DNA from: Actinomycetota bacterium
GTDB lineage: Bacteria > Actinomycetota > Thermoleophilia > Solirubrobacterales > Solirubrobacteraceae
NCBI GenBank assembly: GCA_005884115.1
Contig: VAXW01000004.1
Coordinates: 354,898 to 392,822, forward strand
DNA length: 37,925 nt
Direction: 5' to 3'
Positions 9,352-16,660 of the stretch are shown here, piece by piece. A program made the position numbers and the translations under genes. The notes below the pieces were generated by a model. The model had not been told where the DNA came from. It did not search any database and saw nothing but the letters and a program-made list of their open reading frames with translations. Numbering within the stretch: the stretch's first letter is position 1; each line of letters starts with the position of its first letter.

Positions 9352-9459
9352 GGATTTCGTCGACCGGCCCCGAGGCTCTCGTCCTTGGATCGAAGATCGC
9401 TCCGGCGCCGACGCCGCCCGTTAGCTGTGCCTTCCCGCAAACGGGGCGGTGCTGCGTGG
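9352..9459 (+). repeat. Imperfect direct repeat, copy 1
   Basis: The segment from GGATTTCGTCGACCGGC to GTGCTGCGTGG corresponds to 9754-9842, with roughly 80% identity by eye over the first 60 bases and further matches around CCGCAAACGGG. It sits just upstream of the small secreted-protein gene. Confidence 0.5.
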
Positions 9460-9753
9460 TCTACCAGATCGCACGAGCTAGGTCAAGGGCAAAGTAGCAA
9501 GACGTTTCCTGGTTGTTCGTAGAGCGCAGTCCCGCTGCGTGTTCAGTTCCGCCGATCGGTATGGAGGAGGGGGTTTACCCGGTCGGAGGCCGGCGCCCCG
9601 TGGATCTTGGATAGGTCAAATGATCGCGCTCGATCGGCTCAGCACGCGCCGTGGCGCGAGAGGTGCCAGACGCCTTGAAAAGGGGCTGCGGAGCCGAGCA
9701 CGGGCGCGCGTTCGGGTATGCTTGCCGCGCTCCGCCGGTCCTCGGATCGGCGT

Positions 9754-9842
9754 GGGTTTCGTTGATCGGCGCCGGGGCGCTCGTCTTAGATCGAAGAGGC
9801 TCCGGTGCCGACTCTTCGTCCGCAAGCGGGCGATGCCGCGTC
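9754..9842 (+). repeat. Imperfect direct repeat, copy 2
   Basis: This is the second copy of the 9352 segment (GGGTTTCGTTGATCGGC onward, sharing GATCGAAGA, GCTCCGG and GCCGAC blocks). It lies about 190 bases upstream of the second double-TetR gene. Confidence 0.5.
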
Positions 9843-10034
9843 CTGTCGCCACGCTTGGTCTGCGAGGGCGCGGCCCTCATCGGCTGGACGAGTGTTCGAC
9901 CGGGCCACCCGGCTCCCGGGCCGAGCGCCGCGCCCGATCAGTGATCCGGCGATCCCTCGCGTGCGTATACCCTGCGCGAGCCAGGAACGTCTTATCGCGT
10001 CGCGCTCGCAAGCGAGCTTCCTGGCGGTATCGCG

Positions 10035-11420
10035 ATGGCGCCGAGAACTACGACAGCACCCACGCCGTCCCCCCGGCCGCGCTCGGGGGGACGGCGGCTG
10101 AGCCGTGAGCAAGTCCTGGCCGAGCAGCGCCTGCGCCTGATGATGGCGATGGTCGAGGCGATCGGGCAGAGCGGCTACCGGGCAACGACGGTGGCCGATG
10201 TAGTCGCCCGTGCGGGCGTGTCACGCAAGACGTTCTACGTGCACTTCGCCAACAAGCGGGACTGCTTCCTCACCACCTACGATGCGGTTTCAGCCCGCGC
10301 CACCCGCCGGCTCGAGAAGGCCTATCGCGAGGCCGCACGCTGGCCCGAGCGCGTGGAGGCGACGATCGGAGCGTTGTTCGGGGCTGCGATCGAGAATCCC
10401 GCCGCCCTGCGCTTGGCCACGATTGAGATCGCAGCGGCGGGTCCTGCCGGGATCGAGCGCCGCGAGCGCTCGATCGCGCGCTACGAGCGCTTCATCCGCG
10501 ATGCCGTGGAGATGGCCCCGGGTGAGGGCCGGATCTCCGAGACGACCGCGCGGGCGATCGTCGGCGGCCTCTACGGGATCCTTCAGCGCAGGGGCTCGTC
10601 AGGAGGGCACTCGGGGCTGCTCGCGCTCGTCCCCGACCTGGTGACGTGGGCTACTTCCTACTACCCGACTCCTGCTGCGATCACCAAATCCCCCACCCGC
10701 GCTGCCCGAAAGCACCCCGGGTTCGCGGGGGGGCGCGCGCCGGGGACGCTCGCGCGCCCCTCGGCGTTCATCGCACGGCGGGGGCTCGCGCGCGGGAACC
10801 AGAACGTCTCACGCAGCTTCGTAGTGCACAGCCAGCGCGAGCGGATCCTCGACGCCGTCGCGAACCTCGTCGCGACGAAGGGATACGCAGCCTTGGACGT
10901 TAACGACATCGCCGAGCAGGCTGCCATCTCGCTAAAGGCCTTCTACGAGCACTTCGCCGACAAGGAGGACGCGTTCCTGGTCGCCTACGAGCTCGGGCAC
11001 GCCAAGGGCCTCGCGCTGGTCGAACGGACCTACGCCGCACAGCCCGGCTGGCGCGAGGCGGTGCGCGCGGGTATCTCGACCCTCTTTCACTTCCTGGCCT
11101 CCGAGCCCGCGTTTGCGCACATCGCGCTCGTGGACGCCCTGACCGCCACCACACATACTGCCGAGCGCTCGAGCGTTGGTGTTAGAGCGTTCGCACGCAT
11201 GCTCGTTCCTGGCCTCGAGGAAGCCCCTGGCTACGCCCGGCCGCCCGCCGTGACTATCGAGGCGATCGCCGCCGGCGTATTTGAGCTCTGCCTGCACTAC
11301 GCGGTCCAGGGCAAGATCCGCGAGCTGCCGGAGCTGACCCGCGATGGGACCTATATCGCACTTGCGCCGTTCATCGGCGCCGAGGAGGCGGCGCGCGTGG
11401 CGACCGAGGCGGCGGTGTAG
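10035..11420 (+). CDS. Double-TetR transcriptional regulator, paralogue of the one at 1253
   Basis: This 461-residue chain has two TetR units. The first DNA-binding domain is at about 33-82 (QSGYRATTVADVVARAGVS, YVHFANKRDCFLTTY) and its ligand domain ends near 212. The linker repeats GGRAPGTLA and VSRSFVVHSQRERI. The second DNA-binding domain is at about 267-318 (KGYAALDVNDIAEQAAIS, YEHFADKEDAFLVAYELGHAKG), followed by a ligand-type domain to the end. It aligns with the 511-residue protein at 1253 over its full length, including the linker, but lacks that protein's Arg/Pro tail. The two therefore descend from one fused ancestor. The ATG at 10035 has no strong ribosome site. Family knowledge gives DNA binding and ligand-released repression; what it controls is unknown. 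Confidence 0.85.
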   Translation: MAPRTTTAPTPSPRPRSGGRRLSREQVLAEQRLRLMMAMVEAIGQSGYRATTVADVVARAGVSRKTFYVHFANKRDCFLTTYDAVSARATRRLEKAYREAARWPERVEATIGALFGAAIENPAALRLATIEIAAAGPAGIERRERSIARYERFIRDAVEMAPGEGRISETTARAIVGGLYGILQRRGSSGGHSGLLALVPDLVTWATSYYPTPAAITKSPTRAARKHPGFAGGRAPGTLARPSAFIARRGLARGNQNVSRSFVVHSQRERILDAVANLVATKGYAALDVNDIAEQAAISLKAFYEHFADKEDAFLVAYELGHAKGLALVERTYAAQPGWREAVRAGISTLFHFLASEPAFAHIALVDALTATTHTAERSSVGVRAFARMLVPGLEEAPGYARPPAVTIEAIAAGVFELCLHYAVQGKIRELPELTRDGTYIALAPFIGAEEAARVATEAAV

Positions 11421-11854
11421 GCCGCACGGGAGGCCTCAGAGTTGAACGAGAGGCGACCGAGGTGGCGCTGGACAGTCTTCGGGGAGACGCTCTCGACCCA
11501 CCCAGCCGACTCTGGCTGTGTGCCAGCAGGCCGGGACGCAAGCATCACGATCCCACCGAACTAGTCGTTACTCGCGGGCGGTGACGGGGGCCGGCACCGG
11601 CGCCGATGCGACCAATATGCGACCACGAGCCGCTGGAGACGTTGTGCGAGGGCCGGAACGGAACCGCCAATCCAGCGGTCGTGTCATTTACCAGGGATTT
11701 ACGGCGAAGAACGGCGAGAAGCGGTGAGACGATGAGCGCGCCCGGAGAGATTCGAACTCCCGACCTTCGGTTCCGTAGGCCTACTCTCGATCGCCGACAA
11801 AGCGTTCGACGCCGAAACGTTCGGCGCACGGAATAATGCTCAGGGACGTATCCG
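11421..11854. other. Non-coding stretch with tRNA-Arg fragment
   Basis: No gene is supported here. The stretch holds the left copy of the tRNA-Arg 3'-half direct repeat at 11731-11775 and otherwise only short ORFs without codon bias. It marks the left edge of the island-like region. Confidence 0.5.
11731..11775 (-). repeat. tRNA-Arg 3'-half direct repeat, left copy (att-like)
   Basis: On the minus strand this reads as the anticodon-side half, T-arm and acceptor end of a tRNA-Arg (it contains CCGAAGGTCGGGAGTTCG). It matches 20555-20599 at 42 of 45 positions in the same orientation. The similarity to a tRNA fades just beyond the anticodon, so this is not an intact tRNA. With its partner it brackets 8.8 kb carrying a recombinase. 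Confidence 0.65.
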
Positions 11855-13315
11855 GTGCGAATTGGCCACGGCGAGCAACCTCTGAATCCCACGGACCCCG
11901 AATCCGGCCAGGACCAGGCGATGCTCTTTCGAGCTCGCCTGCTCGCCGTGCTCGGCGCGATCGCGAGCAGTGTCGGCGTCGTCGGCTTCGTGGCGGTGGT
12001 CGGCGGGATGATCGTTTGGATTCGCTTCGACTCGTTGCACTTGCCGGCGGACACGATCGTCGCCTCGATACCGCGCACGAGCTTGATCGTGATCGGGCTC
12101 TCGACGCTGATCCCGTTCATCCTCCTCGGCCTTCTCGCGGTGATTCTCGCGTATCTCTTCGCGGCCGATAACCTCGTACCGAGCCGCCCCTGGCGCGATG
12201 TCAGAACGGTGTGGGGGAGTCAGAACCCTCCGGCCAGCAGTGGTCCGCCGTCGACCGTGCTGCCCACCGTGGGCGCCGCCGCAGAGCAACCCGACCAGGA
12301 CTCCAGCGAGATGGCGCTCGCATCGCTCGTGCAACAGGCTGGAGAACTCGCCGCCGATGCCGCCTCAGCTGCAGACTTCGGTCGCGTGAAAGTGGTCGTC
12401 CAGCGTCATCAGCAGCTGAAAGCGCTGCAGCGCGAGCTGGACCGGATCACCGACTGGATCGGAGTTCTGCGCCGTATGGCCGACCCGAGAGCCGACACGT
12501 TGAGAGATCAGGCCGCCGTCGGCAAAGTGGCGCTTGAGCAGGCCGACGAACAGATTGACGAGGCGCTGGCGATCGCTGCGAGGAGAAGCCGGAGCTCGCT
12601 GATCACCTGGATCCTCACGGTCCTAGTCTTGGCGCTAATCGAGCTCGGGATCGTCTTCCTCGTGGGCGCGCCATCCTACCTCCAAGACTTCCTGCTGTTC
12701 GTGCTCGGGACGCTCCTCGCGCTGATCACGCTGTTCATCGGGATCAGGACGCGGGGCTTTGCCATCTTCGGCGTGTCGATCTTCTCTACAATCCTGTTGT
12801 TCGGCACCGCCACCACTCTGCTGCGCACCTACCACGTGCCGAAGGTCCAGCCAATCGCGGTCCTGCGCGCTGGACACGACGCTGGGCTGACCGGCTTCTT
12901 CGTCGCCGAGACCTCGGAAAGGGTTTACCTCGTGAGGGTCTCCGCCAAGCCGAGAGGCAGTCAATTCGAGACCTCGTTCCCCCGGCTGGTGGTCGTGCCC
13001 CGCAGTAACGTCGTAGCGATGGAGGTCGGGCCCCTCGAAGACCGCCAAGAAGCCTATGGGACGAGCTATAAGGAGCTGCGGGAGCTGTGCGGACAGCGCG
13101 TCGCCGAAGTGTCACCCAAGGCCGCGCCGAAAGTCTCGTGCGGCAAGCAGCCGGGCCTCGTCACGCAACGCTCTAGTGCCGGTTCCACTAAACGCCGCCA
13201 TCGATCCGCAGGACACAAACGCCAAACCACGCGAAAATCGCGAAGCACCTCGGCATCACACGTTGACCCCCAACTCCGGCGGACCCTCCTACGTGAGCAT
13301 CCACCCGATCCGTGA
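11855..13315 (+). CDS. Multi-pass membrane protein of unknown function
   Basis: This is a 486-residue protein from GTG at 11855 (AGGGA eight bases upstream); an internal ATG at 11921 is an alternative start. Hydrophobic segments lie at about 28-57, 75-103, 249-270, 277-296 and 301-323. Between the second and third is a long soluble stretch with a likely coiled coil at about 155-240 (Gln/Glu/Leu-rich). After the last helix a beta-rich part (350-392, SERVYLVRVSAKPRG) is followed by a strongly basic Ser/Arg/Lys tail. I recognise no family. It is the first gene inside the tRNA-Arg repeats and may be island cargo. Function is not inferable from sequence. Confidence 0.7.
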   Translation: MRIGHGEQPLNPTDPESGQDQAMLFRARLLAVLGAIASSVGVVGFVAVVGGMIVWIRFDSLHLPADTIVASIPRTSLIVIGLSTLIPFILLGLLAVILAYLFAADNLVPSRPWRDVRTVWGSQNPPASSGPPSTVLPTVGAAAEQPDQDSSEMALASLVQQAGELAADAASAADFGRVKVVVQRHQQLKALQRELDRITDWIGVLRRMADPRADTLRDQAAVGKVALEQADEQIDEALAIAARRSRSSLITWILTVLVLALIELGIVFLVGAPSYLQDFLLFVLGTLLALITLFIGIRTRGFAIFGVSIFSTILLFGTATTLLRTYHVPKVQPIAVLRAGHDAGLTGFFVAETSERVYLVRVSAKPRGSQFETSFPRLVVVPRSNVVAMEVGPLEDRQEAYGTSYKELRELCGQRVAEVSPKAAPKVSCGKQPGLVTQRSSAGSTKRRHRSAGHKRQTTRKSRSTSASHVDPQLRRTLLREHPPDP

Positions 13316-13576
13316 GGCATCTGCTGATCCGCCGGGTTCCACGGCACCCTGCGCAGATCGAGCCGTCCACCACACGCGGGATGCTGAGCGCCGTCCGGAG
13401 AACATTGGACTCCAAATTGGACCCAGCGGCTTGCATGTTCCAACCCGCAGTCGAAAAGAGGGCCTCCATTCATGGGCCCTATGTCTAGTCGGGGAGACAG
13501 GATCAAGACGGGTGCAGGAGCCTGCTATCCCGGCGGCTACGCCAGCGCCTGCTCCCGAACTGCTCCCCAGCGCCGC
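13316..13576. other. Non-coding spacer with a tRNA-Pro acceptor-end match
   Basis: No gene is supported here. At 13487-13503 a 17-base block (AGTCGGGGAGACAGGAT) is identical to the start of the tRNA-Pro fragment at 14339-14355 and then diverges. It could be a short recombination scar. Confidence 0.4.
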
Positions 13577-13612
13577 AAAAAAACCGCTCCGCAGGAAGAA
13601 TCTGCGGAGCGG
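13577..13612 (-). terminator. Strong Rho-independent terminator
   Basis: CCGCTCCGCAG (13584-13594) and CTGCGGAGCGG (13602-13612) form a perfect 11-bp stem with a 7-base loop. Read leftwards, it is followed at once by seven T residues (13577-13583). This is the clearest intrinsic terminator in the window. It begins 6 bases after the stop of the 27-residue ORF at 13619-13702, which suggests a dedicated short transcript. Confidence 0.85.
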
Positions 13613-13618
13613 CTTGAC

Positions 13619-13702
13619 CTACTTGTTGCGCCTGGCGCGCGCCCACTCCATAAGTCCAAGAGCGACACTGCACGCCGACAAAACAACGCTCGCGACCTGC
13701 AT
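13619..13702 (-). CDS. 27-residue putative membrane peptide
   Basis: The peptide begins MQVASVVLSACSVALG, a hydrophobic stretch long enough for one short membrane helix, and ends WARARRNK, a basic tail. AAAGGAAC sits about 9 bases before the ATG, a good ribosome site, and the stop is followed within a few bases by a perfect T-tailed terminator. Size, single helix and charged end resemble holin-like or type I toxin peptides, but no antisense RNA or partner is identified, so that role is inference. It lies within the tRNA-Arg-bounded island, between the membrane-protein gene and the HIRAN gene and antisense to both. A non-coding RNA ending at the same terminator is the main alternative. Confidence 0.5.
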   Translation of the reverse strand: MQVASVVLSACSVALGLMEWARARRNK

Positions 13703-13862
13703 CCCAATAGTTCCTTTCGGATATTGGGACCACTACCGCGAGCTGGATTCACATGGCAACGCCGATGATAGTCGATCACTCGGCCTAGCCCGCGACTCGG
13801 CGCAGGGGCTCAATCGCGTCCCACGCCGCAAGCACGCGTGCCCGAGCACCTGCCTCACTCGG

Positions 13863-14180
13863 GTGCCCGTAGAGCTCCTGCTCGGCCGCCGGACAGTCAT
13901 CGTCGCCGTACGCGGTCTGGCCTTTGGCGACCGCACCGCGAGCACGCGCCGGCTCAGGGTCGCCGACACGGTCGACCTCGAGCGAGAGCCGGAGAACCCC
14001 TTCGACGCGAATGCAATCCGCGTGCGCCTCGTCGACGGCGCCGAGGTCGGCTACGTCGCGCGCGAGGCCGCACGTGAACTCGCGGCTCACCTCGACGCCG
14101 ATCCTCATGCCTTCGAGGCCACCGTGAGGGAGGTCGACGCTGACGGTGGCCTCCTGCGCCTGGAAATCACGCCGCGCTGA
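13863..14180 (+). CDS. Small HIRAN-domain protein
   Basis: GTG at 13863 gives 105 residues. Nearly the whole protein matches the HIRAN fold: V-x-GL-x-F near the start, a DTVDLEREPENPFDANAIRV core and VGYVAREAARELAAHL. HIRAN domains bind 3' ends of single-stranded DNA and occur either fused to helicases or nucleases or alone. Stand-alone bacterial versions often sit near mobile elements, as here next to a recombinase. No Shine-Dalgarno site is evident and the frame stays open upstream, so the start is uncertain. It could be a domain left from a larger gene. Confidence 0.7.
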   Translation: MPVELLLGRRTVIVAVRGLAFGDRTASTRRLRVADTVDLEREPENPFDANAIRVRLVDGAEVGYVAREAARELAAHLDADPHAFEATVREVDADGGLLRLEITPR

Positions 14181-14270
14181 GACCGGCCCTGTTTCGGGAT
14201 CACGCTGCTCCCGAATCGCTCCCGAACGACTAGAAGCTAACGATCCCAACCCTGAGGCCGCGCACTCCCT

Positions 14271-14326
14271 TGCACCCGTTTGCAGCGGCTTTGCAGGGAG
14301 TTTGCACTCCGTTGCGCCGCACTGCA
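14271..14326. promoter_or_regulatory. Array of helically phased TGCA boxes
   Basis: TGCA boxes start at 14271, 14281, 14292, 14303 and 14323, with a TGCG variant at 14313. The spacings are 10, 11, 11, 10 and 10 bases, close to one DNA turn each. Several boxes extend to TTTGCA. The array ends 16 bases before the tRNA-Pro fragment that joins the recombinase gene. Arrays on one DNA face are usual for cooperative binding proteins such as excisionases or repressors. This role is inference. Confidence 0.45.
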
Positions 14327-14341
14327 CCATCCGCTAATCAG

Positions 14342-14377
14342 TCGGGGAGACAGGATTTGAACACCGACCGCCCGGCC
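14342..14377 (-). other. tRNA-Pro 3'-end fragment fused to the recombinase gene
   Basis: Minus-strand reading gives a tRNA-Pro acceptor end, a T-arm with TTCAAATCC and the GGCCGGGCGGTC segment. It resembles the fragment at 411-451 (same CGCTAATC lead-in, shared CGACCGCCCGGCC) but has a broken T-stem. It ends seven bases before the GTG of the recombinase ORF, so the junction lies exactly where the recombinase N-terminus should be. Confidence 0.6.
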
Positions 14378-14384
14378 AACAGCC

Positions 14385-16292
14385 GTGTACCCGAAAGTGC
14401 GGCGCGAGTGCCGTGAGGCAGTCGAGAGCGCAGGGGGCCGCATGATCGTCGGTGAGTACTCCGACGAGGCGTTCTCGGCATTTGTCGGCAGTCGTGGCCC
14501 GGGGCTTGCAGAGGCGATGCGGCATGCCCAGGAGCTCGCGCGCGAGGGCACCGTCGAGCTGTGGGCGCAGCACAGTGATCGTCTCGCGCGCGGTGATGGA
14601 CGCTCCGCGAGGCATGCGGTCGAGGTTGCGCTGTGGGCGCTGAAGAACGATGTCAGGGTGAGGACAATTCAGGACCCCGAGACTTTCAGGGACCTGCTGT
14701 ACGCGGTCGTCACGGGCCAGCGCAACCACGAGGACTCACGTCGCAAAGGCCTTGCCAGCGCGGCTGGACGAAGACGGGCGGTCGAACGGGGCGAGTACAC
14801 GGGAGCCAAGTCCGACGGCTACACGCGGGTGGTCGAGGTCGACGCCAGCGGCGCCGTCAAGAAGCGACTGGACGTCGATCCCGCGCGCCGCCCCTTGATC
14901 GAGATGATCTTCCGCATGGCGCTGCGCAGAAAGGGCACCGCAGCCATCGCGCGCGCTATCAACGAAGCCGGCTGGCAGACGAAACCGCTGATCGGCTGGC
15001 AGCGCCCTAAAGCGTGGGACGTGCAGAGCGTGCTCGATGTCTTGAACAACCCGCGCTACGCCGGCCTCGCGGCGCACAAGGGCGAGGTGATCGCGCGCGG
15101 AAACTGGCCCGCATATATCACCGAGCGCCAGTACCACCGCATCAAAAACAGGCGCTCGCGGCCGAAGCCGACCAAGACGCCACGAAAGCGCGACACCTTC
15201 CTGCTAGCGCGCCTCGCCAAGTGCGGGATCTGCGGAAGTTCGCTGCACTGCTTCACAGACGAGAGGCGATCCGACGGTACGTTCCCTCGCCGCTATCTCT
15301 GCTGGAGTCACAATCGCGGCGGCAACGGCAGCCCCCGCTGCCCGTCGCTCCCGATGGACGCTGATCTCATCGAGGCGATGTTTGCCTCGACGATTCACAG
15401 GTTTCTTCTCGAGGGCGAGGAGGACGAGACGATGCAAGCCGAGCTCGCTACGTTTGAGGGAGCGTGGGTCGACTCCCCGGAGCGCCAGCGTGTGCTCGAT
15501 GCGGTTCTTTCGGGCGACGAGGTCGCGTTAGATCATGGGCTTGAAGCTCTGCTCGCCCGAGTGGCGCCCGAGGCAATGTTGCTGAAACGAATCGCAGCAT
15601 CCAGCCGGATCGGTCGCCAGCTGGACCTGGTCCGCTGGGTCGAGAGCTGGGCGGCGGATGAGCTTGCCGGTCGAACAGACTCCTCGCGCGCCAAGACCCG
15701 CGAGCTGAATGCGGATTTGCGCACACGGTTCAGCCGCGTGTCGGTGGCGATGGATGGACGCTACGTCGAGATCGTGGCTCACCGCCGGGCGTCGAACACC
15801 GGGCGCAACGGCGAGCGCCGCATCAACGCGCGCTTCGATCGACGCGAAGCGCAGCGCTACCTCCCGCTCGCTCGCAGGAGCAAGCCCCTGCACAGGATGT
15901 GGGACGACGCAGAGATCATCGCGTCACTTCAGGATTGGGCGGCCACACATAGCCGTAGCCCGAAATGCACGGACTGGTCGCGGGCAAGCTGGGATCGCCC
16001 AGACGACCTGACCGTCAGGCGGCACTTCGGCGGGTGGAGGAAAGCGCTGAGGCGCGCAGGTCTGAAACCGGATGGTCGCGAGTATGACCGCGCGGCGCCG
16101 AGGTGCTACAAGCAGTGGAGCACGTCGGCCGTCGTGCGCGCCCTGCAAGACGCCACGCGCGCAGCGGGTCGGCCGCCAAGAAGCACCGAGTGGTTCCGTG
16201 CCGCTCCCGATCACCCGTGCTCGACCACCGTCCGCGAGCGCTTCGGCAGCTGGCCGGCTGCGCTTGAGGCGGCGGGGCTGGACGGCCGCTGA
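14385..16292 (+). CDS. Serine recombinase lacking its catalytic N-terminus, with C-terminal HNH-associated repeats
   Basis: This 635-residue ORF belongs to the large serine recombinases. The resolvase domain is present only from its first helix onward (residues 1-120): it keeps DRLAR (65-69), the D-R-x-x-R motif, and GQRNHEDSRRKGLA, but the first strand with the catalytic Ser (R-x-S) is missing. An in-frame TGA at 14358 blocks any useful extension. The recombinase domain (about 140-255) and a zinc ribbon (C280, C283, C306, C319) are intact. Two repeats at about 507-560 and 580-632 (ending FGGWRKALRRAGL and FGSWPAALEAAGL) match the homing-endonuclease-associated repeat, probably extra DNA-binding units. 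Without the Ser the protein should not cleave DNA, so it is probably a pseudogene or needs its N-terminus restored by recombination at the tRNA-Pro fragment upstream. Confidence 0.85.
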   Translation: MYPKVRRECREAVESAGGRMIVGEYSDEAFSAFVGSRGPGLAEAMRHAQELAREGTVELWAQHSDRLARGDGRSARHAVEVALWALKNDVRVRTIQDPETFRDLLYAVVTGQRNHEDSRRKGLASAAGRRRAVERGEYTGAKSDGYTRVVEVDASGAVKKRLDVDPARRPLIEMIFRMALRRKGTAAIARAINEAGWQTKPLIGWQRPKAWDVQSVLDVLNNPRYAGLAAHKGEVIARGNWPAYITERQYHRIKNRRSRPKPTKTPRKRDTFLLARLAKCGICGSSLHCFTDERRSDGTFPRRYLCWSHNRGGNGSPRCPSLPMDADLIEAMFASTIHRFLLEGEEDETMQAELATFEGAWVDSPERQRVLDAVLSGDEVALDHGLEALLARVAPEAMLLKRIAASSRIGRQLDLVRWVESWAADELAGRTDSSRAKTRELNADLRTRFSRVSVAMDGRYVEIVAHRRASNTGRNGERRINARFDRREAQRYLPLARRSKPLHRMWDDAEIIASLQDWAATHSRSPKCTDWSRASWDRPDDLTVRRHFGGWRKALRRAGLKPDGREYDRAAPRCYKQWSTSAVVRALQDATRAAGRPPRSTEWFRAAPDHPCSTTVRERFGSWPAALEAAGLDGR

Positions 16293-16660
16293 GGGTGCGC
16301 CGACTTGATCATCGAGGGCTCGCGTTGGTCGCAAGGCAGGCGGCGACCAGCTGGGGCGGATATTCGGCGACGAGCGGTTGGCGCTCGTTCAGGCGCCGCT
16401 CAATGGAGCTCGAGTAGGTCGGACAATCTTGTCTCCCTGTCCAGGTCGGGACCGTTGCGAGCGGCTGACTCCAAGGCTGTCAGTCGTCACGGCCGGTACC
16501 TAAGGCACGAGGGTCACGTATCGTCCTGGATCGTGGCTCTCGCGTAGCAGCTCAAGGTGCCATTTATATAAAGGCTGGTGCCGCCGGTGCCGGAAGGCCC
16601 GCTCGACCAGCTGTCGGTCAAGCTCCACGACTGTCCTACGGCAAGCGTCGCGTCCAAGCT
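16293..16660. other. Non-coding or decayed stretch
   Basis: No complete gene is present. On the minus strand, 16514-16660 continues the transposase frame with 48 residues rich in Ser, Thr and Gly (containing SWSLTDSWSSG and SLYINGTLSCYARA) to a stop. They do not belong to the transposase and look like the end of a secreted protein, probably a fusion scar. Confidence 0.4.

Larger units (their letters stand above)
9330..10034. other. Divergent intergenic region with an internal duplication
   Basis: This 705-base gap lies between the leftward secreted-protein gene and the rightward second double-TetR gene. ORFs across it have no consistent coding character. It contains two imperfect direct copies of a segment of about 100 bases (listed separately). 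Promoters for both flanking genes should lie here, but I cannot pin them down. Confidence 0.45.

Noticed and set aside
11731..11800. Intact tRNA-Arg gene
   Set aside because: Only the 3' half matches; the D-arm and 5' acceptor strand are missing or scrambled.
13056..13862. Long upstream extension of the HIRAN gene
   Set aside because: The frame is open, but it overlaps the end of the membrane-protein gene and crosses the antisense peptide and terminator without recognisable domains.
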